A stretch of DNA of 64,000 bases from Hymenobacter jeongseonensis. Lineage in GTDB: Bacteria > Bacteroidota > Bacteroidia > Cytophagales > Hymenobacteraceae. Positions 25,073-31,688 of the stretch are shown here, in pieces. How positions within the stretch are numbered: the stretch's first letter is position 1; every line of letters starts with the position of its first letter. Location: positions 1 through 64,000 of the forward strand of contig NZ_JADQDQ010000015.1 of NCBI RefSeq assembly GCF_015694725.1, written 5' to 3'. The notes beneath the pieces were generated by a model that did not search any database, had not been told where the DNA came from, and was given only the letters and a program-made list of their open reading frames with translations. The translations under genes and the position numbers were made by a program.

Positions 25073-25972
25073 CTACTCGCCGGCTGCGGAGGCTTCCTCT
25101 TCGGCTGGGTAGCTGGGCACCACGCCCAGAATGTGATTGGCCGCTTTTTGGGCCTGGCTGGCGGCGGAGATAATCAGGCGCTTGTCGCCTCGCAGGGCCT
25201 GCAGCCAGTTGGCGAGGTAGCTGGCCGTGCTCGGCTCGCTGCGGGTCAAATCCAGCCCGGCGGCGTTGCTCAGAAATGCGGTGCCCAACTCGGCTACCAG
25301 TTCTTCCTTAACGTAGGTTTCGGAGCCAAACGAGGCCTTTTCGCTCAGCGTGGCCCGGTCCAGGCGCTTGGCGTGGCCGGTGGAGTGGGTTAGCTCGTGA
25401 AACAGGGTGGAGTAATAGTCCTCAACTGTGTGAAAGCGGCTGGCCGCGGGCACGCTCACCGTGTCGGTGCTGGTGCGGTAGTGGGCGTCGGGGCCGTTGT
25501 AGCGGATGCGCGGGCCGCCCGCGTAGCCGGCCACAATCTGCTCGGCGGCTTCCTGCGCCGTGTGCTCGCGGGTGGGCAGCTCGGGCAGCTGCCAGTCGAC
25601 GCCGTCAATCTGGGCGATGTTGAAGACGGTGGAGTACTGCAGGATGGCTACTTTCTTCTCCTTACCCTGGGCGTCCTCCTTCTTGCTCACTTTGTAGAAC
25701 ACTACGGGCATGCCTTTCTCGCCTTTGCGCACGCACCCGCCCAGCTCGCGGGCCTGGTTGAAGGTCAGGTAATAGGGCTGCTCGTGGGCCAGCATGCCCA
25801 GCAAAAAGGCGTTGATGCCCTGGTACACGTGCTGGCTGCGGTAGTTGCGGGGCGCGCCGTGGGCCGCGGACCACAGCTGTTTCCAGGGCGTCACCCCGTT
25901 TTCCAGGGCCAGGATAATGCGGTTGGTGATAATCTCGTACACGTCGGCGCGGGGGGCGGAGGCAGCTTTCAT
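25073..25972 (-). CDS. ArdC-like antirestriction / zincin metallopeptidase protein
   Basis: The 299-residue protein has an ArdC N-terminal domain (PF08401 type, about 8-125; DVYEIITNRIILALENGVTP, NYRSQHVYQGINAFLL, GGCVRKGEKGMPVVFYK) that binds single-stranded DNA in characterised members. Its C-terminal zincin-like domain carries H192-E-L-T-H196-S-T-G-H200, followed by KEELVAELGTAFLSNAAGLD with a likely third zinc ligand. Plasmid ArdC protects incoming DNA from restriction. Its place beside a Rep_3 origin fits conjugative or mobilisable DNA, although no relaxase is seen in this window. It probably shares a transcript with the small gene upstream. Confidence 0.9.
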   Translation of the reverse strand: MKAASAPRADVYEIITNRIILALENGVTPWKQLWSAAHGAPRNYRSQHVYQGINAFLLGMLAHEQPYYLTFNQARELGGCVRKGEKGMPVVFYKVSKKEDAQGKEKKVAILQYSTVFNIAQIDGVDWQLPELPTREHTAQEAAEQIVAGYAGGPRIRYNGPDAHYRTSTDTVSVPAASRFHTVEDYYSTLFHELTHSTGHAKRLDRATLSEKASFGSETYVKEELVAELGTAFLSNAAGLDLTRSEPSTASYLANWLQALRGDKRLIISAASQAQKAANHILGVVPSYPAEEEASAAGE

Positions 25973-26011
25973 AACGAAAAGGGAATGGGTGAGAAAAGGG
26001 GCTCATTGGCG

Positions 26012-26287
26012 TTAGTAGGCGTATTCAGGATGAGCCGGCGGACCCGGCTGGGCTTCTTCCCGTAGCAGGGTGGCATCTTCCCAGGCCTCGCACTCGCGCA
26101 GGGCCAGGGCTTTCCACTTCAGTAGGCAAGCCGCGTCGGTGCTGCCGCTTAGGAGCTGCTCGGCTCGCTGCCGGCGCTCCGGGCTAAAAGCCGGGTGGTT
26201 TAAGGCTTGCCGCAGGTTGCGGCGGGCCGACGCCACCAGGAGCATCGTACCGGACGAAAGGGGGGCGGGCGCGGGAGTCGTTTCCAT
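26012..26287 (-). CDS. Small hypothetical protein upstream of the ArdC-like gene
   Basis: This encodes 91 residues from the ATG at 26287 (an upstream ATG adds two). The product is helical and charged (ARRNLRQALNHPAFSPERRQ, DAACLLKWKALALRECEAWE). It has no recognised family. It is on the same strand as the ArdC-like gene with a gap of about 40 bases, so the two probably form an operon. Confidence 0.5.
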   Translation of the reverse strand: METTPAPAPLSSGTMLLVASARRNLRQALNHPAFSPERRQRAEQLLSGSTDAACLLKWKALALRECEAWEDATLLREEAQPGPPAHPEYAY

Positions 26288-26293
26288 CAGCAA

Positions 26294-26602
26294 GAGACTG
26301 TTTTATTGGGCGTTGCTTCTTCTTATTAAACGCAAAACAGCTCCATATTGTTGCTTATTTAGCGTATTTACATATGCTTTTTATGCTTATTTATGGCACA
26401 TCAATTGATTTTCCCTCTTGTTCCTTTTTCCACTGTTGACCGACTTAAACAGACGCTTCCAGCCCGTCAGCACCCCCAAGCCTCGTTTGCTGGGCATGGT
26501 AGGCAGGGAGGCTTCGGACGGCTTTGCCACCCGACGAACTAATAGATTTTATAAGTCCAGGGCTTTGCTAATCCACCTTGGATTTGCTTCAGTCGCAATA
26601 TG
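26294..26602. other. AT-rich divergent intergenic region
   Basis: The region lies between the minus-strand ardC operon and the plus-strand AbiE operon. It is AT-rich between about 26310 and 26440 and should hold both promoters. I could not assign convincing -33/-7 boxes, and I see no gene. Confidence 0.4.
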
Positions 26603-26641
26603 AAAGATATGCCAACATATGGCATTTATTGGCGTATCTTT
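26603..26641. promoter_or_regulatory. Candidate AbiEi operator (13-bp inverted repeat)
   Basis: AAAGATATGCCAA (26603-26615) pairs with TTGGCGTATCTTT (26629-26641) with a single mismatch around a 13-base centre. It lies directly before the antitoxin gene. AbiEi antitoxins are known to repress their own operon by binding inverted repeats. One in-frame ATG (26619) falls inside this operator, which argues for the later ATG at 26646. Confidence 0.6.
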
Positions 26642-26645
26642 CGAT

Positions 26646-27422
26646 ATGGTTTTGCCCGAAGAGCACTTTCTGATTTCGGTGGAGCACCAGCTCCGCGCCT
26701 GGTTCGGTGACCAGCCGGTGCTCGCGCGTAAAGAATTACTGGAGCGGGTGGCAGCCCTGAACCCGGCGTTGAAAAAGGCCACCCTGGATGTGTACCTGCA
26801 CCGCCTGACCCTGCGCAATCAACTGGTCCACGCCGGGCGGGGCGTCTATGCCTTGCCCGATGCTCCCCGGGCGGCCGAGTTTGCCCCTTCGGTACCGCCG
26901 GAGCTGGTGGAACTCTGGCAGGCGGTAGCCGCTGAATTATTTCTGGACGCGGGTTGCGTCTGGCCCACCCAGTGGCTCAACGACTTTACCAGCCACCAGG
27001 TCATGCGCACCGTGCAGTTAGTCGAAGTAGAGCCAGCCGCGCTCGACTCCACTTACTACGCCCTGAAAGACCGGCTCGGCGGGCGCGTGTTCCTGGCCCC
27101 CGATGCGCGGGTGCTGGAACTCTACGTGGCCGAAACCCCCGATGCGGTGCTGGTGCTGCCGCTCGTCAGCCGCGCCCCGCTGCAGTTGGTAAGCGGTACG
27201 CCGGTGCCCCGGCTGGAAAAAATCCTGGTGGACCTGCTCAGCGAGCCCGTGCTGCTGGCCTCCTATCAGGGCGAAGAGCTGCGCACCATTTACCGCACGG
27301 CGGCCCGGCGCTACCGCCTCGACGCCCGCACGCTGCACGCCTACGCCCGGCGGCGCGGCAAAGCCCCGGCCCTGCGCGAGCTGTTGCTGGCCGAGGGCCT
27401 TTCTTCCCTGCTTCCCCAATGA
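26646..27422 (+). CDS. Type IV toxin-antitoxin antitoxin, AbiEi family
   Basis: The 258-residue protein starts MVLPEEHFLISVEHQLRAWF. It has an N-terminal winged-helix domain (about 1-75; LVHAGRGVYAL) and a C-terminal AbiEi domain (about 100-258; TVQLVEVEPAALDSTYYALKD, TPVPRLEKILVDLLSEPVLL). AbiEi represses the operon and counteracts the nucleotidyltransferase toxin without direct binding. Its TGA overlaps the toxin ATG. The ATG at 26619 would add nine residues but lies in the candidate operator. Confidence 0.85.
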   Translation: MVLPEEHFLISVEHQLRAWFGDQPVLARKELLERVAALNPALKKATLDVYLHRLTLRNQLVHAGRGVYALPDAPRAAEFAPSVPPELVELWQAVAAELFLDAGCVWPTQWLNDFTSHQVMRTVQLVEVEPAALDSTYYALKDRLGGRVFLAPDARVLELYVAETPDAVLVLPLVSRAPLQLVSGTPVPRLEKILVDLLSEPVLLASYQGEELRTIYRTAARRYRLDARTLHAYARRRGKAPALRELLLAEGLSSLLPQ

Positions 27423-28363
27423 TTACGGCGACTTCCTTTACCCGCGAGTGGATGCTCGACCACTGCCGGCAGCGCCCGGGCCTGGACCCCTCCATCCTGG
27501 AAAAAATGATTCTGGCCCTCACCCTGGTCGAGCGGCTGGTCGAAACCGGGCTGCCCTTCACCTTCAAGGGCGGCACCTGCCTGGTGCTGGTGCTGGGGCA
27601 GGCCCGGCGCTTTTCCGTGGACGTGGACCTAGTCAATCAGGCCGAGCTGGCGGCCATCAACGCGGCGCTGACGCAGGTATGTGCCCGCCCGCCGTTCCGC
27701 TCGTTCGCGTACGACGCCACCCGCAGCCACAAGGACGACGTGCCGCGCGGCCACTACTACGTGTACTACGACTCCGCCCTGGACCAGCAACTGCTGGCCG
27801 AGCACCCCCAGCGGGCCATTGCCATTGACCTGCTCTTCGAGGAGCATAATTACCCGCAGGTGCTGCAGCTGCCGGTGGCCTCCCCTTTCCTGCACCAGGC
27901 GGGCGAGCCGCTAAGCGTGGCCGCGCCAAGTGTCGAGTCTATCACCGGCGACAAGCTCACCGCCTTCGCCCCGCGCACCACCGGCATCCTCTACGGCAAG
28001 GGCAAGGAACTGGAAATCATCAAACAGCTTTTTGATGTGGGCGTCCTCTTCGACCAAGTGCAGGACGTGGCCACCGTCGCCGAGTCGTTTGCCGCCACGG
28101 TGGCCAAGGAGCTGCGCTACCGCCGCCTGACCACTACCAGCGCGGTGGACGTGCTGGTGGACACCCTGCAAACGGCCTTGCTGCTGGCCCAGATGAAACT
28201 CAACCGGGCGCCGGCCGAGCTGCGCCGCGGCATTGCCGGCTTCCGCAACTTTGTCATCGACGGAGCCTTCCGCGAAGACCAGGCCGTGGCGGCGGCCGCC
28301 CGCGTGGCGTATCTGGCGGCTCGGCTGCTCACCCAGGACTACGGCGCCGGTGCCCGGCGCTGA
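27419..28363 (+). CDS. Type IV toxin-antitoxin toxin, AbiEii/AbiGii nucleotidyltransferase
   Basis: The 314-residue protein has the DNA-polymerase-beta-like nucleotidyltransferase motif: TFKG-G-T (G51-T53) followed by RFSVDVDLV with catalytic D68 and D70. A later lysine-containing ITGDKLTAF element is typical of the AbiEii family. Characterised members modify tRNA with nucleotides, causing reversible growth arrest and phage abortive infection. The ATGA overlap with the antitoxin indicates coupled translation. The gene looks complete and all motifs are present. An IS1182 element inserted about 170 bases downstream. Confidence 0.88.
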   Translation: MITATSFTREWMLDHCRQRPGLDPSILEKMILALTLVERLVETGLPFTFKGGTCLVLVLGQARRFSVDVDLVNQAELAAINAALTQVCARPPFRSFAYDATRSHKDDVPRGHYYVYYDSALDQQLLAEHPQRAIAIDLLFEEHNYPQVLQLPVASPFLHQAGEPLSVAAPSVESITGDKLTAFAPRTTGILYGKGKELEIIKQLFDVGVLFDQVQDVATVAESFAATVAKELRYRRLTTTSAVDVLVDTLQTALLLAQMKLNRAPAELRRGIAGFRNFVIDGAFREDQAVAAAARVAYLAARLLTQDYGAGARR

Positions 28364-28532
28364 CCCACGTACCTTCTTCGTGCCGCAGCCCGACTTTAAC
28401 TACCTCAACAAGCTGCGCTCGGTACCCGGGAACGCGCTTTTCTACTGGCACCATACGGTTACTCTGCTGCAGGCCCGCGACCGCCTGACTTGGCTGGTTA
28501 GCTAAAGTGAACGCTGCATTGATAACCACCGT
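28364..28532 (+). other. Possible coding remnant between the AbiE operon and IS1182
   Basis: A frame in this stretch reads TFFVPQPDFNYLNKL, RSVPGNALFYWHHTVTLLQA and RDRLTWLVS before a stop at 28503-28505. It looks like the tail of a real protein and not random sequence, but no matching N-terminal part is visible upstream because the toxin gene occupies it in another frame. It may be the relic of a gene cut by rearrangement. Confidence 0.3.
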
Positions 28533-30068
28533 GGCTGTTGCAGAAGTCGGGTTCGTAGAGGGAAGATGCAAGGCAAGAAGCTGTTTCTCGACCAAGAGGT
28601 GACCCGCTTTCGACTTTCCGAGCGGGTTCCGCTCCATAACCTGTACCGCCGACTGGCCGAACTAGTCGACTGGATGTTTCTCTACGACGAAACGCGGACG
28701 CTGTACAGCCACACGGGCCAGCCCCCGTTGGACCCGGTGTTTTTTTTCAAGCTCGTGCTCGTGGACCGGCTGGAAAACCTCGTGAGCGACCGCCGGCTCG
28801 TCGCGCACTGCGCCCTGCGGCTCGACATTCTGTTCTTTCTCGGCTACGAAGTAAACGAGGAGCTGCCCTGGCATTCGACCATCAGCCGCACCCGCCAGCT
28901 CTTCCCGGCCGCCGTGTTCGAGCGCCTGTTCGACCACGTCTTCGCCCAGTGCGTGGCCCGGGGCCTGGTCGTCGGCGACACGCAGGCCGTGGATTCGGCC
29001 CCGGTCAAGGCCAATGCGTCCTTGGAGGCGGTGCTCGAAAAGCAAGCGGCGGGCACGCGCGGCCCGTTTTTGACGACGGACGAGCCGGTGGCCCCGACGG
29101 CTCGGCTGGTGACCGCCCCAGCTCACCAGCTGCGCAACTTGGCCACCCATCAGGCCCGGCTCGCCGCCCACTCCAGCGTGCCCGGCGCGCAGCACGAAAA
29201 AGCCCGCCTGTTCAGCAACAAAACGCCCTACAGCCCCACCGACCCGGACGCGCGCATTTCCCTCAAACCCGGCCAAGCCCGGGCGCTCAATTACCTCTGC
29301 AGCCTCGCGGTCGATACGGCGCACGGCGTCATCCGCCACGTGCAGGCCGACTTGGCCGACAGCCGCGACAGCCTGCCCCTGCGCGCGCTGCTGGCCGACG
29401 CCGGCTACGCCAACTGCTCCAATTACGCCCGGCTCGAAGCCCAGCACCTCACGGCCTGGATACCCGTGTTCGGCCAGTACAAAGCCGAAATTGCCGGCTT
29501 TACCTACGACGCCCCCACGGACGCCTACACCTGCGCGGCGGGCAAGGTCCTGCCGTTTCGCAAATACGACACCACGGCCGACGGCAACTGGAGCAAAATC
29601 TATTGGGTTACTTGCCAAGACTGCCAGCAGTGCCCCTTGAAGCCCACCTGCGTGCCCGGGGCCAAGCGCAAGCAACTCACCCGCACGCTCTACGATGCTC
29701 CGTACCGCCGGGCCTGGCAGCGCCAGCAAAGCCGGTGCGGGCAGCGTATGCGGCGGGTCCGGCAAAGTACCGTCGAGCCGGTGTTCGGCTACCTGATTCA
29801 CCACTACGGCCTGCGCCGGCTCAACGTACGGGGCTACGCGGGCGCTCACAAAACCATGCTGCTCGCGGCCGTGGCCTACAACCTGAAAAAGCTGCTCAAG
29901 TACCGGCCCGAACGGCAGTTGAGCCTGGCACTGGCCCTGCCACGCCCGCTGCTGGCCGCGCAAGCACGCGCTTGCCGACGAAACAGGCCCCCCAGTAAGG
30001 CCCCCACTCGGGCACTCGCCAAGCAATTGCTCGGACTAGCACTCCTGAACCGAGTTCTGCAACAGCCC
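28533..30068 (+). mobile_element. IS1182-family insertion sequence
   Basis: The terminal inverted repeats GGCTGTTGCAGAAGTCGGGT (28533 on) and the complement of the same at 30045-30067 match at 20 of 23 positions. CCACCGT occurs directly outside both ends (28526-28532 and 30069-30075), a likely 7-bp target duplication. The element holds one transposase gene. A 3' relic of a close relative lies at 44328-44583. Confidence 0.85.
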
Positions 30069-30083
30069 CCACCGTTTTGCTGA
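28566..30083 (+). CDS. IS1182-family transposase
   Basis: The 505-residue DDE transposase has the IS1182 N-terminal domain (FRLSERVPLHNLYRRLAELV, HTGQPPLDPVFFFKLVLVD), then the DDE core with GDTQAVDSAPVKANAS, LLADAGYANCSNYARL and the C-terminal QSTVEPVFGYLIHHYGLRRL with the last acidic residue. CQDCQQCPLKPTC is a cysteine cluster typical of the family. The stop (30081-30083) lies beyond the right terminal repeat, so the last residues (PPPFC) come from target DNA. Whether this is usual for this element could be seen from other copies. Confidence 0.92.
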   Translation: MQGKKLFLDQEVTRFRLSERVPLHNLYRRLAELVDWMFLYDETRTLYSHTGQPPLDPVFFFKLVLVDRLENLVSDRRLVAHCALRLDILFFLGYEVNEELPWHSTISRTRQLFPAAVFERLFDHVFAQCVARGLVVGDTQAVDSAPVKANASLEAVLEKQAAGTRGPFLTTDEPVAPTARLVTAPAHQLRNLATHQARLAAHSSVPGAQHEKARLFSNKTPYSPTDPDARISLKPGQARALNYLCSLAVDTAHGVIRHVQADLADSRDSLPLRALLADAGYANCSNYARLEAQHLTAWIPVFGQYKAEIAGFTYDAPTDAYTCAAGKVLPFRKYDTTADGNWSKIYWVTCQDCQQCPLKPTCVPGAKRKQLTRTLYDAPYRRAWQRQQSRCGQRMRRVRQSTVEPVFGYLIHHYGLRRLNVRGYAGAHKTMLLAAVAYNLKKLLKYRPERQLSLALALPRPLLAAQARACRRNRPPSKAPTRALAKQLLGLALLNRVLQQPPPFC

Positions 30084-30084
30084 A

Positions 30085-30567
30085 CTACAGGATGTCTCCG
30101 CAGGCCCACGCCCGGGCTTCGTGCGGGTCGGTAAACGAGCGCAGGGCAAAGGGCAGCGTGTGGGCGGCCATTTCCTGGGCCAGGGCCAGCCCCCGCTGGC
30201 TGCGCGGGTCCACGGCTTCGAGGCGGGCAAAGCGCCGCACGCCCCACTTGATGAGCAAGGGGAAGACGTAGGTGGCAATCCAGGCCAGGTCCCGGGGCGC
30301 CACCGGCCCGAGCCGCCGGTCGTCGGCCACCCAGCCGGTGACGCCGTGGGCGCGGGCCAGCGTCACGCATTCGAGCGTGGCCCGGCGCAGCGCCGCGGGC
30401 GCGATTACCCCGTTCCAGCGGGCCTCCAGCGCGCGGCCGGCGCCGTCGTGCAGGGTCAACTCAAGATAGGGATAGGAGACCAGCCGTTGCATCAAAAGGG
30501 GGAGGAAGGGCGCGGAACGGGGGCCGCCGTACGCGTCGCGAAGGTCCGCCCCGGGGCGCGGAATCAC
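30085..30567 (-). CDS. SpoIIAA/STAS-like small protein
   Basis: The 160-residue protein shares its layout with two others in this window (37776-38201, 43740-44159). It begins with a beta strand (YLELTLHDGAGRALEARWNG), then a helix, then W-V-A-D-D-R-R-L-G-P-V-A-P-R-D-L-A-W and FPLLIKWGVRRFARLE. It ends with F-x-x-x-H-E-A-R-A-W. This is the SpoIIAA-like/STAS pattern often seen beside Bacteroidota signalling genes. The function is unknown and may be anti-sigma or kinase regulation. The stop lies one base from the IS1182 transposase stop, so the IS inserted very close to its end. Confidence 0.6.
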   Translation of the reverse strand: MIPRPGADLRDAYGGPRSAPFLPLLMQRLVSYPYLELTLHDGAGRALEARWNGVIAPAALRRATLECVTLARAHGVTGWVADDRRLGPVAPRDLAWIATYVFPLLIKWGVRRFARLEAVDPRSQRGLALAQEMAAHTLPFALRSFTDPHEARAWACGDIL

Positions 30568-30676
30568 AAGCGCCGCCGTGGGGGTGGCCGCTCTGTGGGA
30601 ACAGACGGAGCAGAGCCAATGGACCGCCTAGCCAGAGGGGTAAACCCTCCGCTGACTTTCGGACCGTTTGGGTAAA

Positions 30677-30712
30677 TGAGATGGTCTAGCTAAACCGGAC
30701 AGAGCGGGAACG
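30677..30712 (+). mobile_element. Solitary IS3-type terminal repeat (relic)
   Basis: TGAGATGGTCTAGCTAAACC followed by GGACAGAGCGGGA corresponds to the orfB-side end of the IS3 element at 9161 (TGAGGTGATCTAGCTAAGCC, GGACAGAATTGGGA) with few changes. No transposase sequence adjoins it. It looks like the leftover of an excised or deleted copy. Confidence 0.5.
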
Positions 30713-30779
30713 TGGTTTGCAGGAGGCGAAGTGGTGAAATGGGCAAACTCTGACGGACAGTTAAAAGTCTTCGCTGTCA

Positions 30780-30826
30780 TTGCACTGAGTGAGCAACACT
30801 CCTTGTGGGTTGCTCACTCAGTGCAA
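30780..30826. repeat. 18-bp perfect inverted repeat
   Basis: TTGCACTGAGTGAGCAAC (30780-30797) is exactly complementary to 30809-30826, with an 11-base loop. It lies between divergent genes (STAS-like on minus, AraC on plus), so it is not a normal terminator position. It could terminate read-through from a former IS copy or be an operator. The rest of 30568-30968 holds no supported gene. Confidence 0.7.
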
Positions 30827-30968
30827 GAAATATAAGCCAACCTTTAAAAAAGAGTACCTGCTAAAGAGCTGTGTTAAATGGCTTCGCGGATAAAGAGGCT
30901 ATTTTGCATGGAACCCTCCCAGGGTTGGTAGTCTTATGCGCACTTTACCGTTTTACTCCATCAGCCGC

Positions 30969-31517
30969 ATGAAACTCTACATTAAATACATGGTCAGCGT
31001 GCGCTGCAAAATGCAGGTGCAGGACAAGCTCGACAAGCTCGGGCTGCACTACGGCCAAGTGGATTTGGGGGAAGTGGAATTCAAGCAGGACATCAGCCCG
31101 GAGCAGCACGAGAAGTTGCAGCAGGAACTGCAGGAGTTGGGGGTCGAATTGCTCGACCACAGCAAAGGCGCTGAAATTGAAAAGATTCAGGCCTGCATCC
31201 TCCAGCTGGTGCACGACGCCGATACGCTGCCGAAAATCAAAAACTCCGAATACATCAGCCAGCAGCTCAAGCGCGATTATCCTTCCCTCGCCACCTTGTT
31301 TTCAGAGGCCACCGGCGTCACCATCGAGCGCTCCATCATCCGGCACAAAATTGAGCGGGTAAAAGAGCTGTTGCTGTACGACGAACTGAACCTAACCGAA
31401 ATCGCCGCTAAGTTGAACTACAGTAGCGTCGCCCATCTGTCCGGGCAGTTCAAGAAAGAAACCGGTCTGACACCGACTTTCTTCAAGGGACTGAAGCACA
31501 AAAAGAGCTTGGCGTAA
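30969..31517 (+). CDS. AraC-type helix-turn-helix regulator
   Basis: The 182-residue protein starts MKLYIKYMVSVRCKMQVQDK. It has a short N-terminal domain of the kind common in small Bacteroidota AraC proteins (LDKLGLHYGQVDLGEVEFKQ) and a C-terminal AraC HTH (about 95-178; SIIRHKIERVKELLLYDELN, LTEIAAKLNYSSVAHLSGQF, KKETGLTPTFFKGL). I chose the ATG at 30969; an ATG 11 codons upstream is possible. It precedes two kinase-receiver modules but is separated from them by a strong terminator, so it is its own transcription unit. Confidence 0.85.
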   Translation: MKLYIKYMVSVRCKMQVQDKLDKLGLHYGQVDLGEVEFKQDISPEQHEKLQQELQELGVELLDHSKGAEIEKIQACILQLVHDADTLPKIKNSEYISQQLKRDYPSLATLFSEATGVTIERSIIRHKIERVKELLLYDELNLTEIAAKLNYSSVAHLSGQFKKETGLTPTFFKGLKHKKSLA

Positions 31518-31562
31518 TCCCTGAAAAACATGTAAAACGTTTAAAGAATTATGTAAAACGCC

Positions 31563-31624
31563 GAGAGCGGGAGGGGCTGAGATTTGTAATCTGCAAATTT
31601 CAGCCCCTCCCGCTCTCATTTTTT
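31563..31624 (+). terminator. Intrinsic terminator of the AraC gene
   Basis: A 23-bp stem, GAGAGCGGGAGGGGCTGAG (from 31563) with CAGCCCCTCCCGCTCTC (to 31617), one G-U pair and a short loop, is followed by ATTTTTTG. It begins 46 bases after the AraC stop. Confidence 0.88.
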
Positions 31625-31688
31625 GAAGGCACGAAGCCGCCGTTTCGCTAGTCCTTTTACTCTCTACTTACGCCCGTTGCATCCTCGT

